Shown here piece after piece: positions 1 to 7,980 of a stretch of DNA of 55,263 bases; within the stretch, counting starts at the first letter, position 1, and each line of letters begins with the position of its first letter. Made by a program: the position numbers and the translations under genes. Source of the stretch: Lentisphaerota bacterium (lineage in GTDB: Bacteria; Verrucomicrobiota; Kiritimatiellia; Kiritimatiellales; Pontiellaceae); the NCBI GenBank assembly GCA_012729265.1, contig JAAYDL010000131.1, forward strand, positions 1 to 55,263, written 5' to 3'. The notes beneath the pieces are model-generated. The model made no database searches, was not told the origin of the DNA, and worked only from the letters and a program-made list of their open reading frames with translations.

Positions 1-445
1 CAACCAACCGTTTTTCAAACCGCTCCACGTTGCCCTTTCCCCGCAGCGCATTCCACAAACGCTCTACATCAAAAACGGCTTCCGAGAGCATGAGTTTCTT
101 AATCAGCGGGAACGGGGTTTTCAGCGAACCCACAATCAGCAGCCCCACCAGCAGAGGCACCATGCCCTCTTTCACCGCAACCCACTGCTTCGGCAGACTC
201 AGAATCCCGAAAACCCCCGTCAGCAGCACACTGATCAACCCAATAATTGAAAACACATCCGCCTTGCGTTCCTTCAGCAGCGTTTTCAATCCGTACACAA
301 TAGGAAATGCCACCGCAACCACCAGCGCCCATACCGGACCCAACCGCGCTTCCTTACTCAAAAAACTCAGCACACAAACCGGAATGACAATATTTACCAG
401 CGGACTTATCCACGGATTTTCGCGCATTGAATCAACGTTTCCCAT
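1..445 (-). CDS. VC0807-family integral membrane protein, partial (3' end outside window)
   Basis: The minus-strand frame opens at ATG 445 and runs without a stop to the window edge, giving about 148 residues. A good ribosome site (GGGAGG) lies just before the ATG. The protein starts with ENPWISPLVNIVIPV, then shows hydrophobic segments at roughly residues 14-30, 38-53, 66-84 and 95-110. This pattern, with FPIVYG, SVLLTGVFGIL and IPLL-like stretches, recalls the VC0807 / septation-protein-A-like family, whose members are about 200-230 residues with no established biochemical role. It therefore probably lacks only its last third here. It is the last gene read before the edge, downstream of the lipoprotein gene but beyond a terminator, so it has its own promoter or depends on read-through. 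Family assignment is from memory of the pattern; function unknown. Confidence 0.7.
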   Translation of the reverse strand, partial: MGNVDSMRENPWISPLVNIVIPVCVLSFLSKEARLGPVWALVVAVAFPIVYGLKTLLKERKADVFSIIGLISVLLTGVFGILSLPKQWVAVKEGMVPLLVGLLIVGSLKTPFPLIKKLMLSEAVFDVERLWNALRGKGNVERFEKRLV

Positions 446-498
446 TTTACCTCCCAAAAAGACCGCGCTTTACACGCGCATCAAACTGGACCCACATA

Positions 499-530
499 AA
501 AAAAAGACCCTGTTCATTCCAACAGGGTCC
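499..530 (-). terminator. Intrinsic terminator of the lipoprotein gene
   Basis: A 9-bp perfect stem (GACCCTGTT / AACAGGGTC) with a 6-base loop is followed, on the minus strand, by a run of eight T. It lies about 40 bases after the stop of the lipoprotein gene at 572, in the right orientation to end it. Confidence 0.85.
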
Positions 531-571
531 TTTGATCAGATCCCACAGCGGATGCGGGAAACAGAGCAATA

Positions 572-1216
572 TTACATGTTGCCCATATCGTTAAGCAGCG
601 ATTTGATCAATTCGTCAGCGGAAACGTTCTCATCTGATGAGCTGGAAGTTGCATTCTTTGCAGCAGCAGCAGAAATAATATCATTGAAGACAGCATCCTG
701 ATCAACATTCAAATCCGCAACACTGCCCAAATCCGCCTGATAATCAGCGGGATCAACGCGTTGCAGTTTGATGAAAGCAGCACGGAGCGTGTTGTATTGC
801 TTTTCATGAAAAGCAGCCAGTTTTTCTGCTTTATCGAGCGCCTCAACCATACTGTTTGCCTTAGCAGCATTGGACTGAGCCTCATCGCGTGCAGTTGCCA
901 AATCACGCGTCAACGTTCTTACCTGAGCATTCAGACCTTCAACCTCTTTTTCGGCATCAGAGGCCTTATCTTCTAAATTCATTTTGTCTGCCTTAAGGAG
1001 CGTTAACTGATTATCCAGCTCGTCGTTTCGCACACCAAGCTGACTAATCTCAGCGTCCCGTTCTGCGATCGCCTCCGCATGCACCGTTTCCAGCGCAGCG
1101 ATCTCAGCGTCCTTCTTAGCTGCCAACTCATCAAGATCTTTCTGCTTAACGCAGCCGGTCGATATCCCAATAGCACAGGCAGCCGCCATCGCTACTACAA
1201 CTGTTTTAATTTGCAT
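572..1216 (-). CDS. Coiled-coil lipoprotein (Lpp/OmpA-anchor-like), function unknown
   Basis: The start is ATG 1216, not an upstream codon in the same frame, because GGGAGGAAG sits immediately before it and a signal peptide begins there (MQIKTVVVAMAAACAIGIS). A lipobox-like ISTGC follows, so Cys22 is the likely lipidated residue. After it comes about 110 residues of heptad-rich, E/K/A-rich helix (DLDELAAKKDAEI... type), a clear coiled coil, then an acidic Ser-rich tail ending DELIKSLLNDMGNM. The 214-residue product is probably a periplasmic-side envelope spacer or tether. It is a single-gene unit: a promoter lies at 1265-1292 and a strong terminator at 499-530. The lipoprotein and coiled-coil calls are direct; the envelope role is inference. 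Confidence 0.8.
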   Translation of the reverse strand: MQIKTVVVAMAAACAIGISTGCVKQKDLDELAAKKDAEIAALETVHAEAIAERDAEISQLGVRNDELDNQLTLLKADKMNLEDKASDAEKEVEGLNAQVRTLTRDLATARDEAQSNAAKANSMVEALDKAEKLAAFHEKQYNTLRAAFIKLQRVDPADYQADLGSVADLNVDQDAVFNDIISAAAAKNATSSSSDENVSADELIKSLLNDMGNM

Positions 1217-1264
1217 TACTTCCTCCCATTGGTTGTTCAAATCACAAGTACCAGAAATGAGAGC

Positions 1265-1292
1265 AGTATAGGCATCGAATTGATAAATTCAA
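1265..1292 (-). promoter_or_regulatory. Sigma-70-type promoter of the lipoprotein gene
   Basis: On the minus strand TTGAAT is followed after 16 bases by TATACT (5 of 6 to consensus), about 50 bases upstream of the lipoprotein start. Prediction from consensus match and spacing only. Confidence 0.5.
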
Positions 1293-1356
1293 TACCTGTT
1301 GAACAAATTATTTCACCTTCGATTCAAGGCGGTTTCTCGAGCTAAAAGCAGATCCA

Positions 1357-1842
1357 TCACAGCTCAATAATTTTCAGCTGATCGGTCCCTAAATCAAGAA
1401 TGGCACAGGTTTGCGGATTGCCGCGACCAGCGGAACCGGGATTAATGCAGCGGGTTTCCCCTTCGGTATAGTCGTGAACGATGTGCGTATGGCCGCTGAA
1501 TACCAGACCATATTTCCCGGAGGAGACGGTTTCATAAAACCGCCGTTTATCGTCGCTGTGCAGCAGCGCGATGCGGCGACCTTCGAGTTCAATGTCACCG
1601 AATCGCCCGTGCAGATGAACGCCGACATTTTCAGAAAAGAACCGCCAATCGGCGGAATACATATCGACATTGCCGAGCACGGCATGAACAGGCGCATCGC
1701 CCGCCAGCACACTCAGCAGATCCACGCCGCCGATATCGCCACATAGAAATATCGCACCGACTTCTTCCTGCTGAAAAAAGCGGGCGGCGCGCTGGACGGC
1801 GGATAAATTACCGTGCGTGTCGGATAGAATTCCGATATTCAT
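1357..1842 (-). CDS. YfcE/MJ0936-type metallophosphoesterase (phosphodiesterase)
   Basis: A single-domain calcineurin-like phosphoesterase of 161 residues, the normal size of the YfcE family. The metal-binding motifs occur in order: SDTHGN near the N-terminus, GDIGG, GNVD, and GHTH followed by NPGSAGRGN near the C-terminus. The usual histidine motif between GNxD and GHTH (LxHGH in YfcE) reads LLHSDD here, a modest departure. Family members hydrolyse phosphodiesters in vitro with Mn2+; the physiological substrate is unknown. A GTG at 1848 is in frame, but ATG 1842 places the core strand (NIGILSDTH) at the usual distance from the start. It is divergent from argC, which starts about 120 bases away on the other strand. 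It is probably cytoplasmic, since no signal peptide is seen. Confidence 0.85.
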   Translation of the reverse strand: MNIGILSDTHGNLSAVQRAARFFQQEEVGAIFLCGDIGGVDLLSVLAGDAPVHAVLGNVDMYSADWRFFSENVGVHLHGRFGDIELEGRRIALLHSDDKRRFYETVSSGKYGLVFSGHTHIVHDYTEGETRCINPGSAGRGNPQTCAILDLGTDQLKIIEL

Positions 1843-1959
1843 GAGCACAATCGTGCCCGCCTGAAGAAAGAATTGGAATCAAAAAGGCAAATTTAAGGTC
1901 GATTCACACCGCGCGGTTGTTTAGGTTTCCGACCACTTTTGCAGAGGAGAGTCGAAAAA

Positions 1960-3009
1960 ATGATTAAAGCAAAAATTGTCGGTGCCGGTGGATACGGCGG
2001 AGTGGGCATTACGGAACTGTTACTCAAGCATCCCGAGGTCGAGATCGGCTGTCTGGTCAGCCTGTCGGATACCGGCCGCAGAATGAGCGATGTCTTCCCC
2101 CACCTGCGCGGATTCTGCGACGATGTCATAGTCTCTCCCGAAGACCCCAAAAACAAAGAACCATTCGACGTCGTCTTTTTCTCCACGCCCGACGGCGTCG
2201 GCATGCAGACCGCCGAGGAGGAAATTGCGCGCGGCGCCAAAGTGATCGACTACAGCGGCGACTTCCGTTTCGGCTCCGTCGAGCGCTATGCCGAATATGC
2301 TGAGTTCATCGGCCGCGATCCCGTGCATAAGGCACCCGCGCTGCTGAGTGAAACCATTTACGGTTTGCCAGAGCTTCATGAAATCACGACGGATCAAAAG
2401 ATCGTGGGCAACCCCGGCTGCTTTGCTGTGAGTTGTATTCTCGGTCTCGCGCCCGCCGTTGAGGCTAGTGTGATTGATCCGAAAAGTATTATCTGCGACG
2501 GAAAGACCGGCGTTTCCGGAGCAGGGAAAAAGCCCAACGCGACGTTCCACTACCCCAACCGCTACGACAACATGAACGCTTACAAACTGGCTGGGCACCA
2601 GCACGTGGTTGAGATTGAGCAGGAACTCGGGCTCCTCGGCGATAAGGATGTACAAATCACCTTCACCGCGCAGGTGGTTCCGGTCTGCCGCGGCATTATG
2701 AGCTCGCTCTACGCCTCACTCGACGGACAATCCGCCGACGCCATACTGGAACTCTACCGCGAGTTTTACCGCAATCAGCCGTTCGTCCGTGTGTTCGACG
2801 CCAAAACGCCCGTTAGCATTGCTGACGTACGCGGCACCAACTACTGCAACCTCACCGTCGATGTCGACCAGCGCAACAATCGTCTCCGCGTGATTTCGCA
2901 CATCGACAATCTGATGAAAGGTCAGGCGAGTAACGCGCTGCAGAACATGAACCTCATGTTCGGCTTCGATCAAGAGACCGCCCTTGCAGCTCCCGGCCAA
3001 TATCCCTGA
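1960..3009 (+). CDS. argC: N-acetyl-gamma-glutamyl-phosphate reductase
   Basis: This is the third step of arginine biosynthesis: NADPH-dependent reduction of N-acetylglutamyl-5-phosphate to the semialdehyde. The 349-residue protein has the Rossmann motif GAGGYGGVG at residues 7-15, the catalytic cysteine in GNPGC (Cys154), the loop KTGVSGAGKKP and a GHQHVVEIEQEL segment holding the expected histidine. ATG 1960 is chosen because GAGGAGA lies 10 bases before it; a TTG at 1939 is in frame but has no such site. No other arg gene is nearby, so it is a detached biosynthesis gene. An imperfect hairpin follows at 3049-3079. Confidence 0.95.
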   Translation: MIKAKIVGAGGYGGVGITELLLKHPEVEIGCLVSLSDTGRRMSDVFPHLRGFCDDVIVSPEDPKNKEPFDVVFFSTPDGVGMQTAEEEIARGAKVIDYSGDFRFGSVERYAEYAEFIGRDPVHKAPALLSETIYGLPELHEITTDQKIVGNPGCFAVSCILGLAPAVEASVIDPKSIICDGKTGVSGAGKKPNATFHYPNRYDNMNAYKLAGHQHVVEIEQELGLLGDKDVQITFTAQVVPVCRGIMSSLYASLDGQSADAILELYREFYRNQPFVRVFDAKTPVSIADVRGTNYCNLTVDVDQRNNRLRVISHIDNLMKGQASNALQNMNLMFGFDQETALAAPGQYP

Positions 3010-3048
3010 TTGCAGAAGCGAGACAGAACAACAGCGTCTACGTGCGTT

Positions 3049-3079
3049 AAGGGGTTCCATACACAAAATGGGGCCCCTT
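3049..3079 (+). terminator. Possible terminator after argC
   Basis: An imperfect stem (AAGGGG-TT-CCAT paired with ATGG-GG-CCCCTT, 7-base loop) lies 40 bases after the argC stop. The following T-run is weak (ATTTCAT), so function is uncertain. Confidence 0.4.
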
Positions 3080-3229
3080 ATTTCATAAACAGCGCATAAA
3101 TTTTAAACAGAAGGGAACAAAGAAGAAACGAACCGGGCGACCTTCGCGGTCTTGGTGTTGATAGCGTATCGCACTGGCTTTCTATTTACTGGCTTGACCT
3201 TATTCCGGGTTCAATCCTATTTTTTCAGG

Positions 3230-4843
3230 ATGAAAACAAAACTATACCTTACGTTATCGGCCCTCTCACTAATGACATCCACCTCAACCCTGCATGCGCA
3301 GCGGCCGCAGCGGCAGGCGGCCTACGACGGCACCGTCGATTCTTCCAAGATTCTGACGCCGGCTGCCCCTGAGACGCCTCGTATTAACGGCGCAAGTGTT
3401 TTCGGCGCGCGTCCGAACGCCCCGTTCCTCTTTACCATCCCGGCCTCCGGAAAGCGGCCGATGACCTTCAGCGCAGCCAATCTTCCGGAAGGTCTCAACC
3501 TCGACGCCGAAACAGGACGCATTACGGGCAAGGTTTCCACCGCCGGCGAATATGCCGTCAACTTGACCGCTAAAAACGAACTGGGCGAAAACACAAAAAC
3601 CCTGCGCATTGTGATCGGCGACAAGATTGCGCTTACGCCCCCGATGGGCTGGAGCAGCTGGAACTGCTGGGGCGAGACCGTGAGCCAGGAAAAGGTACTC
3701 AGTTCCGCCCGCGCGATGGTCGAAAAGGGCCTCAGCCAATATGGCTGGTCGCAAATCAACATCGACGACGGCTGGCAGGGCAAGCGCGGCGGACCGCTCA
3801 ACGCCATTCAGCCCAACAAAAAGTTTCCGGACATGAAGGCGCTCGGCGACGAGATCCACGATCTCGGCCTCAAGTTCGGCATCTATTCCGGCCCGTGGCG
3901 CGGCACCTATGCAGGCTACATCGGCACCTCGTCCGATAACGCCGACGGCACCTACGACTGGGTCGAAGCCGGACACATTACCGAATTCTATAAGCTCAAA
4001 ACGCCCAACGACGACCCCACGTGGATCAACTGGACGTTCGGCAAATATTCCTTCGTTGAACAGGATGCCCAGCAGTGGGCCGAATGGGGCGTGGACTATC
4101 TCAAGTATGACTGGTTCCCGAACGATCCGAAGACCACCCGCGAAATGAGCGAAGCGCTTCGTGCGACCGGGCGCGACATTGTTTTCAGCCTCTCCAACAC
4201 CGGCATCTACGACAACGCCCCCGACTATGTTGAACTCGCCAACCTGTGGCGCACCACCAACGACATCAACGACAGCTGGGACAGCGTCAGCCGCATCGGC
4301 TTCCTGCAGGACCGCTGGGCGGGCTTCACCGGGCCGGGCCACTGGAGCGATCCCGACATGCTCGTGGTCGGCATGGTCGGCTGGGGCCCCAACCTGCATC
4401 CGAGCAACCTGACGCCCGACGAACAATATACCCACATCAGCCTCTGGTGTATGCTCTCTGCGCCGATGCTCCTCGGTTGCGATCTTGCGCAAATGGACGA
4501 CTTCACCCTCTCACTGCTGACCAACGACGAAGTCCTGGCCATCAATCAGGATGTCCTCGGCAAGCAGGCCACTCAGATCAGCAACGACGGCGACCGTGTG
4601 GTGTATGCAAAAACACTGTCCGACGGCTCCTACGCCGTGGCCTTCTTCAACCGCGGCACGACCGAAACCACGATCAACCTGAAATGGGGCCCCTGGGGTA
4701 CGCTCGCCACGCCGGATGCTGCAGAGCGGTTCACCATACGCGACCTATGGCGCCAGAAGGATATCGGTGTATTCCGCGAAACCTTCAGCACGAAAGTTTC
4801 CCCGCACGGCGTCGTCCTCGTCCGGCTTATCCCGACGAAATAG
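3230..4843 (+). CDS. Exported GH27 alpha-galactosidase with N-terminal Ig-like domain
   Basis: A 537-residue secreted glycoside hydrolase. ATG 3230 is chosen because a signal peptide starts there (MKTKLYLTLSALSLM, probable cut after TLHA); in-frame codons upstream add unrelated residues. Residues 35-125 look like a He_PIG-type putative Ig domain (LPEGLNLDAETGRITG). The GH27 barrel begins with TPPMGWSSWNCWG near residue 136, followed by NIDDGW and by KYDWF, whose Asp (about 293) fits the nucleophile. HWSDPDML (about 372) holds the acid/base Asp. A short beta-sandwich C-terminal domain ends the protein. It should release terminal alpha-galactosyl residues from polysaccharides or oligosaccharides outside the cytoplasm. 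It is transcribed alone, with a terminator at 4855-4893. An alpha-N-acetylgalactosaminidase activity cannot be excluded. Confidence 0.92.
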   Translation: MKTKLYLTLSALSLMTSTSTLHAQRPQRQAAYDGTVDSSKILTPAAPETPRINGASVFGARPNAPFLFTIPASGKRPMTFSAANLPEGLNLDAETGRITGKVSTAGEYAVNLTAKNELGENTKTLRIVIGDKIALTPPMGWSSWNCWGETVSQEKVLSSARAMVEKGLSQYGWSQINIDDGWQGKRGGPLNAIQPNKKFPDMKALGDEIHDLGLKFGIYSGPWRGTYAGYIGTSSDNADGTYDWVEAGHITEFYKLKTPNDDPTWINWTFGKYSFVEQDAQQWAEWGVDYLKYDWFPNDPKTTREMSEALRATGRDIVFSLSNTGIYDNAPDYVELANLWRTTNDINDSWDSVSRIGFLQDRWAGFTGPGHWSDPDMLVVGMVGWGPNLHPSNLTPDEQYTHISLWCMLSAPMLLGCDLAQMDDFTLSLLTNDEVLAINQDVLGKQATQISNDGDRVVYAKTLSDGSYAVAFFNRGTTETTINLKWGPWGTLATPDAAERFTIRDLWRQKDIGVFRETFSTKVSPHGVVLVRLIPTK

Positions 4844-4854
4844 ACAGTTCACTT

Positions 4855-4893
4855 AAAGGGTGGGAACGGCGGAAGCCACCCCGCCCTTTTTTT
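4855..4893 (+). terminator. Intrinsic terminator after the alpha-galactosidase gene
   Basis: AAAGGGTGGG pairs with CCCCGCCCTTT (one G:U) and seven T follow, 12 bases after the stop. The inner part (GGGAACGGC...) resembles the dispersed family A repeat, so the terminator may have been built from a repeat copy. Confidence 0.75.
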
Positions 4894-4963
4894 GACTCTT
4901 CCGCCAAATCGGCGGGAGAAAAGTCGCGTTAAAAAATTTTCAACCCATCCGTCGAGTGAGGCG

Positions 4964-6199
4964 TTACGGATTTTCATCCGGATCGGGGATCGGCTGCTCG
5001 TCGCCGGTGCGGGAACCGGGTACACGACCGATAATCTCAGGAACGGCTCCGCCCGCGCGGATGACCTGAATGCGATCGCCGATCATCAGATCGAGTGCAC
5101 GCAGATGACTGAGGCTGTGCAGGCTCGCGCGTTTCAGCTCCGCGCCGTCCATGGTGACCGGATCAAAACCGGCCACCGGTGTAAGGCGCCCCGTTTCCCC
5201 TGTGGTCCAATCCACTCGCCGCAGATGCGTTTCCACCGGAACGGATTTATATTTCCGCGCCAGCGCTCCGTTGGGCCAACGCGCCGTGGCCCCCATTCGC
5301 TCAAACTCCGCGCAATCATTCAGCCGGATCACTACGCCATCGCTGGGATAGGGCAGCTCGGCGCGGCGTTGATTCATAAGCGCAACCGCATGGACCGCGT
5401 TTGATCCCGAAAGCAGTTGATGTGCAACCGGCGTTAAACCGCAGGATTGAGCCATCGCCAAGGCGTCCGCGTGGGTTGTCGGCATCGGTTCCGACTCCAG
5501 AACCTCAAAAACGGCGTACGCCAATCCGCGTTTGGCGACCGCGGCCAAATCTTTCATCCGCAGCGTACCCGCCGCCGTATTGCGCGGACTTTTCAGCTCG
5601 GCCTCTCCGTCCGCGACGCGTTGTTCGTTCAGCGCTTCGAATGCGGCAAACGGCATATACAGTTCGCCACGAACATCCAACCGCGTCGGCGCATTCGTCA
5701 GCGCCAAAGGAACGGCTCCGGAGGCGCGAACCTGCGCGGTGACATCTGAGCCCGTTATTCCGTCGCCCCGCGTCAACGCCTGCAACAAACGACCTTCTCG
5801 ATAGCGCAGCACCACGGTCAGCCCATCAATTTTCGGCTCCACGCAATAGATCCGGTCCGCACCGCAGGCCTCGATAAATTCCACCACGCCTTCATCGGAA
5901 TAGGCCTTTTTCAGGCTCAGCACCGGCTGAGTGTGTGCCGCCGGATTTTCCTGTTCGGGAACTGCAGCACCGACAGAGGAATAAGCAGGGAGATCGGGAT
6001 ATTCTGTCTTCAGCGATTGATATTGCGAGCGCAGCGCATCGTACGCCTCATTCGCCATGATCGGTTCACCGAGGTTATAATACGCATCGTCCGCTTCCCG
6101 CAGCACCGTCCGTATCTCCGCCGCCCGCTGCTCCACCAACTTCGGCGCAGCCAAACACGAACAACAGAGCATCAAACTACATAGAATCCATCGAGCCAT
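4964..6199 (-). CDS. Short NAD+-dependent DNA ligase with N-terminal signal-like peptide (LigB-like)
   Basis: This 411-residue protein contains the adenylation core of NAD+ DNA ligases. The Ia-like helices include DAYYNLGEPIMANEAYD (for NAD+ binding). The catalytic lysine is in EPKIDG (Lys123); TRGDGITGSDVT, VRGELYM, SPRNTAAGTLR, SDGVVIR (286-292) and ARKYK follow. An OB-fold-like segment (TGRLTPVAGF to AGGAVPEIIGRV) ends near residue 391. The zinc finger, helix-hairpin-helix array and BRCT domain of housekeeping LigA are absent. Residues 1-18 are hydrophobic and end in CLAAPK, looking like a signal peptide. E. coli LigB, as I recall, shares both traits. Nick sealing is therefore plausible, but the place of action is uncertain. 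It is a single gene with no obvious promoter or terminator seen. Confidence 0.88.
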   Translation of the reverse strand: MARWILCSLMLCCSCLAAPKLVEQRAAEIRTVLREADDAYYNLGEPIMANEAYDALRSQYQSLKTEYPDLPAYSSVGAAVPEQENPAAHTQPVLSLKKAYSDEGVVEFIEACGADRIYCVEPKIDGLTVVLRYREGRLLQALTRGDGITGSDVTAQVRASGAVPLALTNAPTRLDVRGELYMPFAAFEALNEQRVADGEAELKSPRNTAAGTLRMKDLAAVAKRGLAYAVFEVLESEPMPTTHADALAMAQSCGLTPVAHQLLSGSNAVHAVALMNQRRAELPYPSDGVVIRLNDCAEFERMGATARWPNGALARKYKSVPVETHLRRVDWTTGETGRLTPVAGFDPVTMDGAELKRASLHSLSHLRALDLMIGDRIQVIRAGGAVPEIIGRVPGSRTGDEQPIPDPDENP

Positions 6200-6500
6200 G
6201 ACTTCATGAAAACAAACTAATGCGAATCACAAAACCTTTTTCTTGATTTTTCTTCATCACATTGACGAGCAACGCAACATTCAACGCCACCACCGCACTG
6301 CGGAGTGTAAGAAAGAATGTGGTACGCGCTTCCCGTCTGCAGGAGCACATTTGCTCCTGAGCAATCCTGCCGAGCGAGTACAACGGAGCAGGGATGCTCC
6401 GTCTACGGTCAACCGCCAACCACCAACTTCCAACTGCTACCCTGAAGGTTTTTCAGTCTCCTCATCCTGATGAATAAAGACCTTGAACTCTTTCTTTAAA
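6200..6500. repeat. Intergenic stretch with family E-type palindromes
   Basis: No gene is seen between the ligase start and the hisF stop. Bases 6345-6405 contain short inverted repeats such as AGGAGCACATTTGCTCCT and GGAGCAGGGATGCTCC, ending CGTCTACGG. The same GGAGCAGGATGCTCC core recurs at 28385-28400. Confidence 0.5.
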
Positions 6501-7259
6501 TCAAATCCGTATCACAATACCCTTATCGCGCATATATTCCTTCACTTCTCGAATGCTGAATTCGCCGAAATGGAAGATGGACGCCGCCAACACCGCGTCC
6601 GCTTTGCCCACCGTTACGGCATCGACCAAATGATCCAGCGTGCCCGCGCCGCCGGACGCAATGACCGGCACATTGACTGCCTCCGAAACCGCGCGGGTCA
6701 GCTCCAGATCGTAGCCGTCTTTACACCCGTCACAATCCATACTCGTCAGCAGAATTTCGCCTGCGCCGCGCTGCGTGCCTTCAATCGCCCACTGGACCGC
6801 GTCCAGCTCCGTCGGATTCCGCCCGCCGTGTGTGTAAACGCCCCACGTGCCGTCGCCGTTGCGTCGCGCATCAATCGCCAGCACCGTGCATTGCGAACCG
6901 AACATATCGGAGCACTCATTCAAAATATCGGGATGATGGATCGCCGCCGTATTGAACGAAACCTTATCTGCCCCCGCTTTCAGTATCCGCCGTACGTCCG
7001 CCAAAGTTCGAATTCCTCCTCCGACGGTTAACGGCATAAATACCTGCTCTGCGCAACGGCGGACAATATCCACCATCGTATCGCGACCGTCACTCGTCGC
7101 CGTAATGTCCAAAAAGGTCAGCTCGTCCGCGCCCTGCTCTTGATACGCCTTGGCGCACTCCACCGGATCGCCCGCATCGCGCAGATCCACAAAATTCACG
7201 CCCTTCACCACGCGCCCGCCCGTCACATCCAGACAGGGTATAATTCGTTTTGCCAGCAT
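6501..7259 (-). CDS. hisF: Imidazole glycerol phosphate synthase, cyclase subunit
   Basis: HisF is the TIM-barrel half of imidazole glycerol phosphate synthase. It cyclises PRFAR with ammonia supplied by HisH to give IGP (histidine pathway) and AICAR. The 252-residue length is standard. The two catalytic aspartates are present: Asp11 in PCLDV and Asp130 in AIDAR. The phosphate loops GGGIRT and SGGAG are also present. The usual TSMDRDGTKDGYD loop reads [12 protein letters not shown], with Cys in place of Arg and Thr. GGTGAGG upstream supports ATG 7259. No hisH or hisA is nearby, so the complex must be assembled from another locus. It lies 35 bases after the ORF6N gene on the same strand and may share its transcript. 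Confidence 0.95.
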   Translation of the reverse strand: MLAKRIIPCLDVTGGRVVKGVNFVDLRDAGDPVECAKAYQEQGADELTFLDITATSDGRDTMVDIVRRCAEQVFMPLTVGGGIRTLADVRRILKAGADKVSFNTAAIHHPDILNECSDMFGSQCTVLAIDARRNGDGTWGVYTHGGRNPTELDAVQWAIEGTQRGAGEILLTSMDCDGCKDGYDLELTRAVSEAVNVPVIASGGAGTLDHLVDAVTVGKADAVLAASIFHFGEFSIREVKEYMRDKGIVIRI

Positions 7260-7294
7260 CTCTAAACCTCACCCGTTTCTTGTTGTATACTTTT

Positions 7295-7663
7295 TCACTT
7301 CCTCGCGAACGCGGAACCCCATCGGATTTTCGCAATATTCACCTCAACCGCCGACTTGCTCTTCAACACGCTCGACAACATCGCCACGCCCTGCTCAGTG
7401 AAAACACACGGAAGAGCGGCTGAATGTTTCATAGATTCTAACCGGTCACATTTTGTGACCAGTTCATTTTTTTCATCGGGCTCCAACCTGAACATAAAAT
7501 CTTCGGGAAACCGATTCGCGTTGCGTTTGACCGCCTGATTCAATGCTTTGGTCTCCACACCGTACAACTCAGCCAAATCCCGATCGAGCATAACCTTCTG
7601 GCCGCGAATCAGGATAATCCGCTGCTCAATACGCTCAATCGGAACTATGGAATCTTCACTCAT
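7295..7663 (-). CDS. ORF6N-domain protein with aberrant C-terminus
   Basis: Residues 8-105 match the ORF6N domain of phage and chromosomal DNA-binding proteins: IILIRGQKVMLDRDLAELYGV, then LNQAVKRNANRFPEDFMF, then FTEQGVAMLSSVL and SAVEVNIAKI. In relatives the VNI segment continues into MRAFVxLRE and a further 50-150 residues. Here it breaks off into WGSAFARK and stops, so the gene looks 3'-truncated by a deletion joining it to unrelated sequence. Its start overlaps the end of the upstream larC-like gene by 4 bases (ATGA). These proteins are thought to bind DNA or regulate phage-type genes; the role here is unknown. Confidence 0.75.
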   Translation of the reverse strand: MSEDSIVPIERIEQRIILIRGQKVMLDRDLAELYGVETKALNQAVKRNANRFPEDFMFRLEPDEKNELVTKCDRLESMKHSAALPCVFTEQGVAMLSSVLKSKSAVEVNIAKIRWGSAFARK

Positions 7664-7980
7664 TTCAAATCCGCATGATAGGCTGAAAGAGCCGCATCAT
7701 ACACATTCTTCACGCTCGTTCCACTCTCAGCCGCGCATTTTCTGCAATCTTCAATTTCGGGCGAGGCCGTTACCGGTTTCCCACCACGCGCCCCTACCTT
7801 GATTCGAACCGCTCCCGTACGCCGAAGGTCGTCGACCACAATCTCAAACGGATCAACCTGCAGCGACTTCAGCTCCTCGTTCAGCTCTTCCAGCGAAACA
7901 CCCAGCCCCGCCAGCGCCCCGAGAATCATATCCCCACTCGCCCCGCCGATACTCTCAAAATGCAATATACGGTTGTTCAT
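7660..7980 (-). CDS. LarC-like nickel-pincer cofactor protein, internally deleted
   Basis: The 106 residues combine the two ends of LarC, the enzyme that inserts nickel into the pincer cofactor of lactate racemase and related enzymes. Residues 1-55 are the N-terminus (LHFESIGGASGDMILGALAG, then LGVSLEELNEELKSL). Residues 56-106 are the extreme C-terminus (VRIKVGARGGKPV, then SPEIEDCRKCAAESG and VKNVYDAALSAY). The roughly 280 residues that normally lie between are missing without a frame break. The GGAGGAA ribosome site lies in the end of the PIN gene, whose TGA directly abuts this ATG. Either this is a decayed gene or a minimal protein kept for another reason. Nickel insertion is not expected from these ends alone. 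Confidence 0.7.
   Translation of the reverse strand: MNNRILHFESIGGASGDMILGALAGLGVSLEELNEELKSLQVDPFEIVVDDLRRTGAVRIKVGARGGKPVTASPEIEDCRKCAAESGTSVKNVYDAALSAYHADLK

Noticed and set aside
30-701. Plus-strand open frame across the left edge
   Set aside because: It crosses a terminator and overlaps two supported minus-strand genes; its product is not protein-like.
3194-3223. TTGACC-N18-TATTTT as a promoter of the alpha-galactosidase gene
   Set aside because: It would place the transcript start at the start codon itself; no support for a leaderless message.
3284-4492. Long minus-strand open frame (402 codons) inside the alpha-galactosidase gene
   Set aside because: It mirrors a GC-rich gene with all catalytic motifs on the plus strand; the product has no family features or ribosome site.
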